Positions 10,702 through 24,340 are shown, counted from the stretch's first letter. The stretch: 64,000 nucleotides of DNA from Wyeomyia smithii (GCF_029784165.1 NC_073696.1:111446665-111510664); one strand, 5' to 3'. A program made the numbers and translations. Notes: generated from the sequence alone by a model not told the origin.

Positions 10702-12769
10702 CAAAAAATAATAGAGTAATAAAATTTTTTATCGTGGTACAAACTGATTCCTCACAGCGGGAAGTGTGTTAAAGAAGTATCCATCGTTTCCTTATTTCAG
10801 GCGCTATCATGGGAATTATTTAGAGTTCTATTATTCTTTTAAATATTGAGTTGCGAATAATAATAAAAATAAGAAGAATATAGTGACACTATTTTTGTAG
10901 CGGACCTTATTCATGAATATACTGGAAAAAAACATCAAACTAGAACACACAAAAAACATTTTGTATATTTCTATAGCAGAATCACTGCATTTGGAATGCA
11001 TCATGTGTCCAACCATTAAGTCACGTCCCGAAAATGGAATTATAGTACCTACCATGACTTTGTTTTTTATTTTGCGTACTTATGAATAGTCTCACACAAT
11101 ATACCCACCCAACTTCCCAGCTGTTAAGTAGCAGTATCCTACTATTGAAGCTACGGTAATTAAACCAGATTTTTCATGTCGCCGTAAACAGCACGGCTAT
11201 AGCCCAAGTGTCTAGTATGTTCAATTAAACTCGCTTTAATTGACCGCGTTCATCCACGCGCTATTTCCGCGCGTATTTACCAGCACGCCGTTTTTTTCCT
11301 GTATCCCGGGTTGCAAGGCATTGGCTGGCACGAATCGAATGCCTGATGCGGAATACTTTAAATTGCATCACGTTCTACTTTCCCGCGGCTTGCTCTGTGG
11401 ACCACTACAAAGTGCATTGATTGAGGCTAACGTAGAGAATCATCCTGTCGATGTATCGATTTATGACCATATGGAATTCACAGTTATACAGTATGATGTT
11501 AAACATTTCCACAACTAGTTGCTACAATTCTTTAATTAACTTAACCGTCGCAAAATTTTTTTCAATAATGTATTTTTCACACAATTTTAAAACGGCACCC
11601 AAAACTACCCCTTTCAACTGTACAATAGCTTCGCGTGCCTTGCGGAGTGGCGAATACATGAAAGCTCCAGTTTGGTTTGATGGTTAAATCGGTTCTTGGC
11701 GTGGTGCCACGGTAAATTACTCTTCCGTTTAGCATGATGATTAGTTTCGGCAGAAATGCGACGCACGGTTTCGGCAAAGACTGGATCGTGGAAAGTAGTA
11801 TTCTTCTCGACGCTTCTGGTGTACCTGACTGGAATTCAACATTCGGTAGCCTCCAATTGAAAGTAATATAAAATGTTTTTGGATACAGTCATGCATGTGG
11901 ACGAAGATTCGTCGCTGGCGATTGACTAATAGTTTGCGATAATGTTTTGTAGAACGGAAATATTTGCACGACACGTCACAGAGTGGAGGTGTGATTGATT
12001 TACGACTTTTGCTTATTATTGAACTCCATGTTAATAATAGAATCTCACTCTAGCCGTCGGCTGGAATTTTCAATTATTGCACTGACACCTGTTATTAGTT
12101 ATTTAGAATTTCATAACCATAAACATGGTACTAAATCAATATCGAAACTTGTGATGTTAGTCGTATACTTTTTATATTACGATACTTTTTTGAAATTGCT
12201 TGCAATGCAAGCATTTATCAACATATTGATTTAAGATACAACAGTTTCTTTCTAAAAGCATGTACCTAGGTGTTATTTTAGGTACCAATGTACTGGAAAA
12301 ATTCGACTTTCAAGTTTCATTCAGCGGTAGAGCTTCAACGTTTTGCCTTCTTGGAAAAGGTTCTCATGCAAAATTTGAGTTTATTTAGCCTTCGGGAGTT
12401 TTTGCGCCCATGAAAAAAATTATTTTTAATGCCAAAAGTCTCTCCCATGAAAAAAAAATTTTAATGCCAAAAGATGCACATCAACGTCAGGATCTGATGT
12501 TATAAAAAATAAATTTTTATTGAAAATAATCAACTTTCTGGGACTTGCATCTGCAGTGGAACAATATTCTCGCAACACTATTGGAAAAAATATTTGTTTA
12601 CGCGTACATAGGGACCGCCAAAAAACCGTATTTGAAAATCGTAGCCGTATTTGATGATTGCGATTTAAAAAATACACATGAGAACATTGTAATAGGTACA
12701 TTTGATTGCCTCATGTAGCTATTGACATCAACAAAAAATTTCAAATATTATCCTTAGCAGAGAGGAATC
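10702..12769. other. no confirmed gene; less repetitive stretch
   Basis: Mostly AT-rich. A more GC-rich part at 11,230-11,800 has overlapping short open frames on both strands, including one on the minus strand (about 11,880-11,577) that would read ..IYRGTTPRTDL..WSFHVF... It has no recognised domain and no convincing splice pair, so I do not call it a gene. The remainder shows nothing supportable. Confidence 0.4.
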
Positions 12770-12777
12770 GTGAAATC

Positions 12778-13573
12778 CAGTGGTGGGCACCATTCCGCTA
12801 ATTCGCTAATTAGCGACGCTAAAATTTAGTTAGCGATTTCGCTAATTTTTGAGCTGGTTAGCGAAACTGTTAGCGTCGCTAAAATTTTGGCCTTCGAAAC
12901 GCTAATCGCTAATTCGCTAAATTTTGTGGAGAAGCGACAATAGAAATATTTAGAAAAACTGTGAATTGCTGATGGCGTACGTTAATTGCTTCGAAAGATG
13001 AACATACTTTACTGTGAAAGTTACTTTTGTCAGTTTTTTTACCCTAGAATGGAGTTCCAGTTATCTTACAAGCCACAGGAGCATTTTGAAGAACAAGCAC
13101 AAGGTCTAGATTGAATTTTTGGCACACCAAGAACTTTGGTAAATTGCAATGCGCTTGAAATTATGACAACTTTGGTTCTACTTTTTCGATTAAGATAATA
13201 ATTGAATTTTCATGAAAACATTCCTAAGAGTATCTATTTTCAATGCAAGCTAAATAACTTTTGTTATTCTTGTTTTTACAAAATCAAATATGAATACCGT
13301 CTCGTGAACCTCTTACTGTAAATAGCTTTAAAAAGTAATTGTTTTCGTTTGTTTAACCAAAAGAGATCAAAGTGGTCCAAATCTTACAAAACACGAGCAA
13401 TAAATATAGCGATATGACTATTTACATATTAAAAAGTTAGCGATTAGCGATTAGCGAAAGTTCTGCTAATGTGGGTTTAGCGTTTAGCGTTTAGCGATTA
13501 TCGAGCTAAATTTTCCGGTTAGCGACTTAGCGATTAGCGTCGCTAAATTTTCGGTTAGCGGTGCCCACCACTG
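12778..13573. mobile_element. non-autonomous hAT-like element A with TTAGCG subterminal arrays
   Basis: The ends are perfect 14-bp inverted repeats (CAGTGGTGGGCACC). The flanks are a perfect 8-bp duplication, GTGAAATC at 12,770-12,777 and 13,574-13,581, diagnostic of the hAT superfamily when combined with a CAGTG/TAGGG-type terminus. Inside the termini, about 140 bp at each end is packed with the hexamer TTAGCG or its complement CGCTAA (about ten copies per end). The left array is mainly in CGCTAA orientation and the right mainly TTAGCG. The 500-bp core has no ORF. It presumably moved by a transposase supplied in trans, with the arrays as candidate binding sites (inference). Confidence 0.9.
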
Positions 13574-13755
13574 GTGAAATCTGGTTCACATAGTAATTGG
13601 CTGCTGCAATAAATAACCAAAAAAATCATTGAATACGTTCTCTTTTACATAGCGCAAATGAAAAAAATCGCACAAACGTATATTCGCACAAGAAAAGATC
13701 GCAACAAATCGGTTTGACTGTCCTACTACATTTGTCTCAGCAAGTTGTAAGGTTA

Positions 13756-14045
13756 ATATCGTCAATTAAACTCAATACTGGCACAACTCAAAATTCCGCT
13801 GTTTTGAGTTTTAAAGTTTTTTTAGCTCAAATATAAAATATCCCATAAAAAACGAAAAACTGAGGTTACAACTCGTATAACTTGCTTTTTATATCCAAAT
13901 AATAGACTCAAACAGGTTCAATAAAAATGAGTAGTCTTTAAAGTTTCCACGGAAAAAAGAAATTTTCGACGCTAACTATCCAACACGTTTTCCTCTAAGC
14001 TAAAAAATTTTGAGTTGTGCCAGTATTGAATTCAACTGACGATAT
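13756..14045. mobile_element. 290-bp MITE with ~40-bp terminal inverted repeats
   Basis: The left end ATATCGTCAATTAAACTCAA continues into TACTGGCACAACTCAAAATT. The same ~40 bp, with few mismatches, ends the element in reverse complement at 14,006-14,045. The core is AT-rich and non-coding. The target duplication is not clear; TA is possible. Confidence 0.75.
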
Positions 14046-15339
14046 GTAAAGACTGTTCACCCTTCGATGCGACGCAATATTCCTAATACATTTCACAAAT
14101 ATGCCACCTTGGTGTTACAATTTCCGGCATTCATGCGTTAGGCTGACATTAAATGGCAGTCTATTTTTCTATTTTTTTTTCTTTATGATATAATGTGATC
14201 CAGATGATCCAGATACCAGATTTAATTAAATATGCAGTAAAATTTAAGCAGTAAACATTTAAATTTTAGACTCACGTTAGTAACTTATCTCTCTAGGGAT
14301 TCTCCGTTTACGATGGCTCCTAATATGTTTTATGGTGATAACGGGTAATGGAAATGCTTTTTCGAATTTCGTTTAGAAGTAGTGCTCAAAAGTTTCGTCT
14401 TCTCTAAAAAAAAGCCTCAATGCAACATTTCAGCCCAATCGGACTTTGGGAACAAATGCCTCAAAGAAGTCAAAGTTTCAATTTTCCGACTAATGAAGAA
14501 AAGAACAGGTGGCTATCGAATAAACAGAAGGTCAAATTCCAGAAGGAATGTGGTATCTGGGCCTTGCTTTTTTTCTAAGCAAACTTTCACGGTCAATTTT
14601 ATTAATACAAGTCATTGTCGCCCTCATGTTCAGTAATAGAGCAATTCCATGGAAAATGTGCCCATTTTATTAATTTTTTCTGTTGTCAATTTTACTTGGG
14701 TTGAAACTTTGCACAGGTATTCCTATGGGCCGAAGATGTCAATTTGTGCTATCAGTATTATTAGTATTTATATATTACTAAAAATCAATTTGGAAGAAAA
14801 CAAATTTTTAATATCTCAAAAGCTTGTTTTTTCTAAAAAGGATGAAAATTATAACTTTCCCGCAGTCATAGAGAGTTTATTTTACGAAGTTAAAATGGAT
14901 TTATCTTTTATGAACCACTTATTTTCGGACTCTATTCGTTTATTCAATGTTTTATTGAAGCCAGTTTTCACGAACGGACCTGACTTTGTTGTAAAATTTC
15001 ATTTAAATTTTTTGTCGAGTTGATTTTTTTTCTAACTTTATTATAATAAAAACTTATGTTTTCGTCAGGGTGGTGATGATGTTTTTTTTCTTTCATGTTA
15101 TTCTTTTATGTTGTAATGTAGTGTCTTCAAAAGTTTAAGCCTCGCAAGCAAAGTTCAGGTGGTAATTAATTCACTTGCAATAAAAATTATTAAAGTTATT
15201 CGAAAGTTTGAATAAAAAATATGAATTAGTTGTGGTTAGTCTGGTAGAAGGTCATGAAGATCATGTACTAATTTTGTGTAACTATAGCTTTTCACATTTT
15301 AATCGATGTGAATGAAGTAAACAGGTTTCGAAGAAGTTT
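14046..15339. other. interspersed AT-rich repeat, no gene
   Basis: Open frames at 14,382-14,636 and 14,649-15,023 resemble no known family. The nucleotide sequence shares phrases with the repeat unit at 8.0-9.3 kb (CAGCCCAATCGGACT, GAAACTTTGCA...GGCCGAAGATGTCAATTTGTGCTAT), so I read them as chance frames in a repeat. Nothing else is supportable. Confidence 0.5.
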
Positions 15340-16436
15340 ATATTTTGTTTTGTTATTTTTTATTTTTTATTGGTAAAATCATCTGACACATTGGTGGTCT
15401 TAATGATAAAATATCTTAAGGCTAATATTAAAATATTAACAAACAAAGCACTTAGGATTGTTGTCGACGGAGGAGTCGCCTGAACATTATTATCGACATG
15501 TTGAAGTCAAATAGTGCTGCTACGTCGTTGAAGCTGGCTGACATAGAGCGTATGGGGTCGTGTTGCCCATATAATGCATTGCGATGTGGCAGAGAGAGAA
15601 AGTTCCTTTGTCTTAGTGGCCTTTCCGAAACATACACATTTAGCTGCTGCAAAATTCTCTGGGCATCAGTTTCACCAGTTAAAATTTTGAAAATAAATAC
15701 AGTCTGTGCTTCGAACCGTCTTTGCCGCAGTGTTTCCATACCTAGAAGTTGGCAGCGATCAGCATACGCCGGTAGATGTTGCGGATCTCGCCACGGGTGA
15801 AAACGTAAGGCATAGCGTACAAATTTCCGCTGCACGGATGCTATTCTTGCAATCCAGTTTGCGTTGTAAGGACACCACACTACACAATTAGTTTCCAGAA
15901 CTGATCGTACCAGTGAGTAGAACAACGAACGAAGACACAGTGGGTCACGAAATTCCGATGGTATCTTGAAGATAAATCCAAGTTGCCGATTTGCCTCCAA
16001 TATAATTCCATTATAGTGCGGTTTAAACGATAGCGCTGCATCCAGTGTAACACCCAAATCTCGAACCTGATTAACTTTAGTTAAAGTTTGACCAGACATG
16101 CTATAACTGTACAGTATTGGGTCATTTTTTCTATTGAATGAGATCACACAACATTTCTGGATACTAACTGTTAGTAAGTTGTTAGAACACCAGTCGTGAA
16201 AAATGTCGACTAGTCGCTGGAGCTCTTCACAGTCTGTGATGTTTCATATAATCTTCAACAGCTTAACATCATCCGCGTAAAACATGCGGCAATTTACTGG
16301 TAGTACTAACGATGCGTTATTTATATGTAACGAAAAAACCAGTGGTCCCAAATTACTGCCTTGCGGGACACTCGATAAATTTGAGAAACATGCAGATTGC
16401 TGTGATCCAATCCCAACGCATAACACATCCCGACGA

Positions 16437-16870
16437 TTTACGAACACCTCCGGCGTTCTTCAAGGGAGTAATCTTGGACCGCTCCTTTTCGTTTTGTTTA
16501 TAAATGATGTCGCAGCCCGTCTTGGAAGAGGATATAAACTGTTCTATGCTGACGATCTAAAGATATTTATGGTCATTGACAAATTTTCCGATTGCCAAAG
16601 ACTGCAAGATCTGTTGGATATTTTTGAAGATTGTTGTTAAAAAAAACCTAATGACTATTATCGTCCAGAAATGTGCTGTAATTTCATTTCATCAATGTAG
16701 TAATCCTATAAAAGCCACTTATATAATCGGACGTACACCTCTTGCTCGTGTCAATGAAATTGACGACCTTTGGGGTACTACTTGACGATAAATTGACTTT
16801 TAGGCCGCTAGGATTTCTTATGAAGGTGTATAAAGATTTCACTAATACCCATTGCCTGATATCTTTAGTT
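16437..16870 (+). pseudogene. second CR1-clade RT fragment, opposite orientation
   Basis: The plus strand reads GVLQGSNLGPLLFVLFIND, LFYADDLKIFMVIDKF, CQRLQDLLDIFEDCC, then CAVISFHQCSNPIKATY and DDL(G)VLLDDKLTFRP. These are the same RT motifs (B, C, D and following) as the surrounding minus-strand relic, but in a diverged copy running the other way. It lies between motif-A and motif-B segments of the host relic. It may be an independent 5'-truncated insertion or the product of an inversion. A stop and a frameshift near 16,640-16,780 make it non-functional. Confidence 0.7.
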
Positions 16871-17162
16871 AATCAAATCATGCGGCGTTAGTAAGCTCGA
16901 TTGTGGAACAACAAGTTCGAATGAGAAAGGCTACTAAATAGGACCTTAACCATTGTACCATAGCTGAATCTGCTCCTAATTTTTCCATCTTAGCAAGTAA
17001 AATTTTGTGGTCTACGCGATCAAATACTGCTTTCAAGTCCGTATAAACCGCATGGATTTGAGCACCTTCGGACATATTTTGTAGGCATGTAGCGGTAAAT
17101 TGATAGAAACCGTGTTGATCTATCGAGATTTACTGTTTGCAGCTAGCGAAGAGAATATCATA

Positions 17163-17404
17163 GGGTAACCGCTCCTATATTCATCTCAGTACCTATATTC
17201 ATCTCATCACGCCTTTTTGATCAATATATCGTCATATTTTACCATATTTTCAACGTAAAACTTTTAGCCACTTGAGAAAATCGAGAAGCAAATAGAATTA
17301 CCTTCAAAAATTCGTAAAAATTTGACGGTAAATTGGACAAATGAGAGAAATAAGATGAATATAGGTGCACCAAGCTGTTGAGATGAATAATGGAGCGATT
17401 ACCC
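17163..17404. mobile_element. 242-bp MITE with TA duplication
   Basis: The ends are inverted repeats (GGGTAACCGCTCCTATATTC on the left; the right end reads GGGTAATCGCTCCATTATTC inward), each followed by ATCTCA. TA flanks both sides (17,161-17,162 and 17,405-17,406), fitting Tc1/mariner-type mobilisation. It interrupts the CR1 relic reading frame, so it inserted later. Confidence 0.85.
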
Positions 17405-18390
17405 TAAATGATTATCTCAAACACTTTCGTACAAGCGCAATGAGAAGTTATACCTCTGTAGTTTTGTACATCGCGTTTGTCACCTTTGTTGTGCACGGAA
17501 AGCATCACTGACAACTTCCAACTGGTGGGGAAAACACATCATCTAAGCGACAAGTTGAACAATAATCTTGACGGGTGCAAAAATTCAGCTTTCCATTTTT
17601 TCAGAACGCAGCAAGGAATGGCATCGGGCCCAGGAGCAAACGAAGAACACATTTTATCAATTGCAGCTTCCACTTGCTGGTTGGTTATCAGAAATGAGCT
17701 GAAGTCAATGACATAACTGGGGATACTATTTAGAGCTAAGTCTATCTCTGCAGTTGTAGCAGTGGAGCTACGAAAAATCTGCCGAAAGTGTTGAGCAAAT
17801 AATTCGCACTTCTCAACTGTCGTGTTACCGTGACGATCACCCAAAAACATGTTTTAGGTAGGCCTTCTTCTTTTCTTTTGCTGTTATTAAACGACCAAAA
17901 AAATTGAGGGTTTCGTCTAAGAGAACTCTGCATCCGAAGAGTATACCGTTTGTACAAAATTCGATTATAGATCCGGTAGAAATTACTAGCATTATTGAAT
18001 GCTCAAAGTTTTTCGCATTCTGGAATATTTGTGCAATGCCGAAGTCGCTTGCCAATGTCGCTTTTAATGCCGCAAGCGAGTGGTAGACCAAGGGGGCTTT
18101 GATACCGGTCGGCGAGAAGGGACACAATTAACAAATGCATTTTTGATGGCGTTGGTGAAATAAACTATAGCATCATCAATAGGAGGGTCGCTTTCCAAGA
18201 TTTGCCAATCAATTTGAGAGATAGTAGTAGCGCTCAGGTTTTCGAAGTCAGCTCTGCGGAAATCTAAACTTGGTTCAGTTGGACGATCCTCGAATTGAAC
18301 AGGTGCCTTTTGATGTACCGTTATACCTATCTTAAAGTAAAACCAATTCACATTGCTTTACGAACTAATTTCATTTTTGTCATATGACTT

Positions 18391-18684
18391 ACATTTTAAG
18401 TTTAGTAAAGCGGGAAATGTATGTAGGCAATGTATGCTGTTTTTCGAGAATGTGAAAATGAACGGGAATAGAAGGTGTGACTTTTAGGGTTAGGAAAAAT
18501 GTTCCCTCGTCCAGACGGGACCCGAACCCGCAATCTCCGTTGTCTCCGGAAAGGTGTTCCGGCAAGGTGTTCTGGACGAGGGTAAATTTTTTCTAAGCCT
18601 AAAAGTCACACCTTCTATTCCCGTTAATTTTCGCATTCTCGAAAAACAGCATACATTGCCCGCTTTACTAAAAACATAAAATGC
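18391..18684. repeat. foldback element with a tRNA-like loop
   Basis: The left arm (18,391-18,518) and right arm (about 18,589-18,684) are inverted copies containing TTAGTAAAGCGGG, CAATGTATGCTGTTTTTCGA and GGGAATAGAAGGTGTGACTT. The unpaired centre, on the minus strand, reads GGAGATTGCGGGTTCGGGTC CCGT, a tRNA T-arm/B-box-like block, enclosed by CTCGTCCAGA/TCTGGACGAG pairing. The left arm has a ~13-bp extra duplication (AATGTATGTAGGC). It is a palindromic SINE/MITE-like repeat, not a tRNA gene, because no complete cloverleaf is visible. Confidence 0.65.
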
Positions 18685-18744
18685 AATTCACATTGATTTC
18701 TCCATGATCGGGCCGGTTTCATTGTTTAGATAATGTTTTGCAGT

Positions 18745-20130
<1,386 letters not shown>

Positions 20131-21215
20131 TAAAAAAATAGGTTTTTAAAAAAATGACCTTTTAAAGATAATTCATTTTTTATTTTTATTTTAACTTTTT
20201 TTCACAAAAAAAAGTATTTTTTTTTTAATAGTGTATATTTTGCTGTAAAGACAAAATTGTCATCTACAACTTTGCCAAAAACATCATACCGATCAAACAA
20301 ACCGTTTTGACCCTAAAAATATTTGTCATCATCAATACCTTCCCAAAATAGCATTTTTCAATAGCTTTTCAAAAATAAGTCGTGTTCAAAAAAATTAAGC
20401 AAATAGCACAAAATGGTATCGTTTGCCTATAGGCACATCAATGGAACATCTAAAATTTTAAAAACAACTTAATTTTAATTTACAAAATAAGAGCTTTTTT
20501 GATTTTTTTTTTTTTGGAACTAAAGCTATAACACAACTTCTGAAAAGAGACCAGAATGGAGAAATTAAAAAATAATTTTTAATTAGTAAAAGTAAAAGAT
20601 TTGAAAAAATATATAGTTTCGACATTTTGGATTTTTTCAACTCCAATGATTTTAAACAATTGAAATAGTCATTTCAAATTTAATAGCTCACAATCACTAA
20701 CTCCGCGAAAGCATTTGTTTTCAAGTTGCTTGGAATTTAGTTTGAGAGAACTAAAAAATAAATGTTAAATAAACAATAAATCAATAAAGGATACTATTTC
20801 CCCTCAAAATAATTTAATATCGAAACATTGAAACATTCAGTTGATTAAAATCATGGACATTTTCCCAACCTTTTGATAGAAAGTTCTGGATGAAGAAATG
20901 TAAGATGCAACGTAACGTAATTTTTTCTTCATTTTCTATTTTGTTATTTTTGGCAGAATTTTTCTTTTAAAATTTTTCGTCTTATTACTATTTTATATAT
21001 TTTTTCAAAGTTTTCCATGTTATTAGTATATCATTATTTCCACTTCATCGTTTTACCGTGTTTTTCACATATTTTGAAATGTGTACTATGATGATATGTT
21101 TTTTTTTCTATTTCTTCGTTTGTGAAAATATGAAATCATAGCAAAACCTTTGGACCACAATGGAGAAATGTAAGATTTTTTTCAAGAAGGGTAATCTTTG
21201 TGCAGTCCAAGAGTT
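20131..21215. repeat. AT-rich dispersed repeat, no gene
   Basis: Nucleotides 20,220-20,450 are an inverted match to 9,230-9,760 (CATCTACAACTTTGCCAAA, ATCATCAATACCTTCCCAAA, CAAATAGCACAAAATGG), without the SINE found there. The rest is AT-rich non-coding sequence with no supported coding region. Confidence 0.6.
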
Positions 21216-21470
21216 AATTACACTGGTCGACAAAAGCGAAAACAAATTCGCCCTAAGCTCAAACTAGTTGTCCAAAACCGATTATAGCCTTTTAACTCGT
21301 CTTGTGAATGTTGGTGCTCATAGTAAATGCAGAAATGCGTCAAGAGGCCGCAGCGTAATTGCTCGCCGGGTTTGTCGCTTTCAAACAATCACTTTCATTC
21401 TCAACGCTTGCCTTTTAGTAGTGAAAATCACAAAAATAATAAATTATTTTCAAAGCTGGTAAGTGCAGCG
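21216..21470. repeat. dispersed repeat, inverted match to 34,780-34,950
   Basis: This copy runs ACACTGGTCGACAAAAGCG, then ATAGTAAATGCAGAAATGCG, GAGGCCGCAG and GTAATTGCTCG. The reverse complement of the same series lies at about 34,830-34,955 (GAGCAATTATTCTGCGGCCT, CTCCTGCATTTACTAGGG, TTTATCGACCTGTGTAATT). It is probably a non-autonomous transposon with CACTGGTCGACAAAAGC-type ends. It is non-coding. Confidence 0.55.
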
Positions 21471-21837
21471 AGTTTTTTTTGCGAATTTGTGAATATTTTC
21501 TGTATTTTCTACAGACATGAACCTCATGGAGTTGTATAAACAACTTTTCTCCTCATACGAAATGACAAATTCGGCACAGCAGAAAACATTTCTGTAGAGC
21601 ACAGTCAACATTATTAGAAATTTGGTCACAAATGCATGAGTGATAAATAAATTGAATTTGACACGATAATTTTGTTTCAGAAAAAAAATTTTTTATAAAT
21701 ATAACAGCTTGTTTTTTTATACGTTTTTGTTTTTAACCAGGAGGGGATGTCATCCAATGCTACGTTTTTATCTGTATGTACGAATACAAATTTTTTGCCT
21801 TTCTCCTAGAAAGGTATAGCAATCACTTGCAAAACCG

Positions 21838-21934
21838 TGTGTGTGCGTTTGTGTGTGTGTATGTGTGTGTGTGAGTGTGCGTGTGTGTGTATGAGTGTGT
21901 GTGTGTGTGAGTGTGTGTATGTGTGAGTGTGTGT

Positions 21935-21993
<59 letters not shown>

Positions 21994-22022
21994 TGTGCGT
22001 GTGTGTGTGTGTGTGTGTATGT
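21838..22022. repeat. (GT)n microsatellite, imperfect
   Basis: About 185 bp of GT dinucleotides broken by GA and GC. It occupies the same place in R-family copy 1 as shorter (TG)n in copy 2 and (AT)n in copy 3. The His-Thr and Val-Cys open frames across it are repeat artefacts. Confidence 0.97.
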
Positions 22023-23479
22023 GCAGATTTTTATTCTCACTCACTTTTCCCAGAGATGGATGGACCGATTTTCAGGAAATTAATTGCAAATGAAAGCTCT
22101 TGTTGTCCCATTAGACCCTATTCAATTTAAATGTAATCGGATTTTTAGTTTAGGGGTTATGTATCAAAATGTAAAAATCATGAAACATCATTATCTCGAA
22201 AACTACACAACCGATTTGAACAAAATTGGAACGGGCTACCTGAAATACCCTTAACTTTTGAATTTTATAAAGATTGAACTTGTGGTTCAAAAGTTATGAA
22301 AAGAAACGTGTTCTGAAAGCTGTTTAATCTCACTCATGTTTCTCAGAGATGGCTGAACCGATTTTCATAAAATCAGTGTCAAATGAAAGGTCTAGTTGCC
22401 CCATAAGACCCTATTGATTTGTTTTGCAATCGGACTATTATTTTGCCTGTTGTGTTTAAAAATGTGAAATCCAGCTATGAATAGGAACATATTCCGAAGA
22501 CTTCTTGAACTCACTCACTTTTCTCTGAGATGGCTGACACGATTTCCACAAAATTAGTGTTAATTAATAAGTCTAGCTGCCTCATAACACACTATTGAGT
22601 TTTACTGTAATCGGACTGTAACTGCGTCTGTAATGAACCGAAACGTGAAAATCACGAAACTTCATTATCTCAGAAACTATACAACCGATTTGATCAATAT
22701 TATTATCAGATGAGCGGGCTAGTTAAGGGTAAACTGATGAATTATGTTTGAACACTTGGCTTCAAAGTTTGGTTGCCCTATACGTTCCCATTTCATTTGA
22801 TTATAATCGAACTTAAGCAACCGTTATGTAATAAATTGTTAATTTAACAACGAAAGTCTCAAAGATTACATGACTTATTTGAACAAAACTAGTGTTATAC
22901 GAACGAGTCATCTCTCAAACATACAAAAAACAAACTTCATAACAATTTGATATATGGCTCAAAAGTTATGGAAAGAAAAGAATTCAAAGACTTTTTGAAA
23001 CTATACCTGCTTTGATCGATATATGTGGCCTCAACATAATTTAAATGTGGTATCGTACTATTTGAACTTTCCAAATTCATTGATTTCTTACGATGTGTTT
23101 AAAGTCTGCAAACGCACGACGAATCGGTCATAGGATATGATCAAAGTCAAATAACAAATCGTTTGAAATGATTGGTTTTATCGAAATGACAACATCCTCG
23201 ACTTCTGGCTTCTGGACATCATCTCAATTCTGAATATATTCTTATTGGGTGGTATTCGGTCATTTTCAGCAGATTTTCTGGCATCAATCTGACAACGGAA
23301 ATACCCATATTGGGAGGTATTTAGTTATTTTGGTTGTTTTCCAGAAACTAAAAGTGGTCGTCTTTAAATTCAAAATGGTGTCTAGGGTCAATGTTTGGTT
23401 TCTATGCATCATCTCGATTACGGAATTTTTTCCTGTTTCCTAGAAGTTGCCATTTAGCAATTCAAAATGATGCCTGAGG

Positions 23480-24340
23480 TCAATTGTTAGCTCATTACAT
23501 CATTCTGGTTCCAGAGATACTTATATTGGATGGTATTTGGTTATTTTAGACTTGTTTTCGCCAACCGGTAGTTGCCATCTTGGATTTCAAAATGGTATTT
23601 AAGATAATTTCTAGTCTCTGAGCGTCATTCTGGTTGAAGAAACAACCATATTGGGTGTTATTCGATCATTTTCGGCTATTTCCCAGGAACCGGAAGTCGC
23701 CAACCTAGAATCTGAAATGGGGTCTGTGGTCGATTTCAGCTGCTGTGTATCATTCTAGATCCGGAGACACTCATGTTAGACGGAAATCGGCCATTCTGGC
23801 TGTTTTCCAGAAACCAGAAGTTACCATTCTACAATTCATGATAGTGTCTGAAGTCAATTTTTAGCTTCTTGCAACATTCTGGCTCTGGAGATACTCATAT
23901 TGGGTGGTATTTGGTCACTGTCTGTCATCTGGGAGTGATTCTGGCTCCGAAAACACTCATATTGAATGGTATTTGGTCATTTCCGGCTGTTTGCGAGACA
24001 CTGGAAGTCACCATCTTAAAATTCAAGATTGTGTCTGTGATCAATTTCTAGATTCTCTGCAGCTCTCTGGTTCCGGAGATACTTATATTTAATGGGAATC
24101 GTCCATTTCAGGCTGTTTTCTAGAAACCGGACGTTGCCATCTTACAATTCAAAATGTTGTCTGAAGTCGATTTTTGGCTCCAGTGCATCATTATGATTCC
24201 GGAATACCAATATTGGGTGGAATTTGGTCGTTTGTTGCTTTTTTCCGAAACGGGAAGTGGCCAAACAATTTCTGGGTTTTGAATGCCTTTCTGGTTAAAG
24301 AAAAACTCATGTTGGGTGGTATTTGGTCATATTTGTTACC
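23480..24340 (+). repeat. degenerate ~124-bp minisatellite inside R-family copy 1
   Basis: The anchor CATTCTGG-TCC-GAGATACTC recurs at about 23,503, 23,626, 23,751, 23,876, 24,066 and 24,190, with a shortened unit at 23,937. Each unit then carries ATATTGGGTGGTATTTGGTC, GGCTGTTTTCCAGAAACCGG and GCCATCTTACAATTCAAAAT-like sequence. The corresponding array in copy 2 spans about 54,400-55,450, so the array predates the split of the two copies. Confidence 0.85.

Larger units (their letters stand above)
15340..18360 (-). pseudogene. CR1-clade (T1/Q-like) non-LTR retrotransposon relic
   Basis: A minus-strand ORF2 read from 18,351 down to 15,452. It includes the post-endonuclease linker (APGPDAIPCCVLKKWK near 17,630), an RT segment (VYTDLKAVFDRVDHKIL, 17,050-16,990), VPQGSNLGPL then MFYADDVKLLK (16,370-16,250), and the characteristic CR1-type C-terminus (VRDLGVTLDAALSFKPHYN, then LVRSVLETNCVVWCPYNANW, then PAYADRCQLLGMETLRQRR) ending at 15,452. 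The TGA after KLLKII, stops near 17,125 and 16,875, and multiple frameshifts inactivate it. A MITE (17,163-17,404) and an antiparallel CR1 piece (16,437-16,870) interrupt it. The end near 15,340 on the minus strand has A/T-rich repeats (AATAAAAAATAAAAAATAA). Confidence 0.8.

Noticed and set aside
11577..11880. A minus-strand open frame with protein-like composition (IYRGTTPRTDL, NWSFHVFATPQG).
   Set aside because: No domain is recognised, the overlapping frame is equally open, and no acceptor/donor pair supports an exon. It should be searched against mosquito proteins.
18512..18588. A possible tRNA gene.
   Set aside because: Only a T-arm/B-box-like block is present; no complete cloverleaf or proper A box can be folded by eye.
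21768..22083. Long His-Thr and Val-Cys open frames on both strands.
   Set aside because: They are translations of the (GT)n tract.
23480..24340. A CRISPR-like or satellite-type regulatory array.
   Set aside because: The units are ~124 bp, diverged and contiguous without spacers, in a eukaryotic repeat family. It is a minisatellite.
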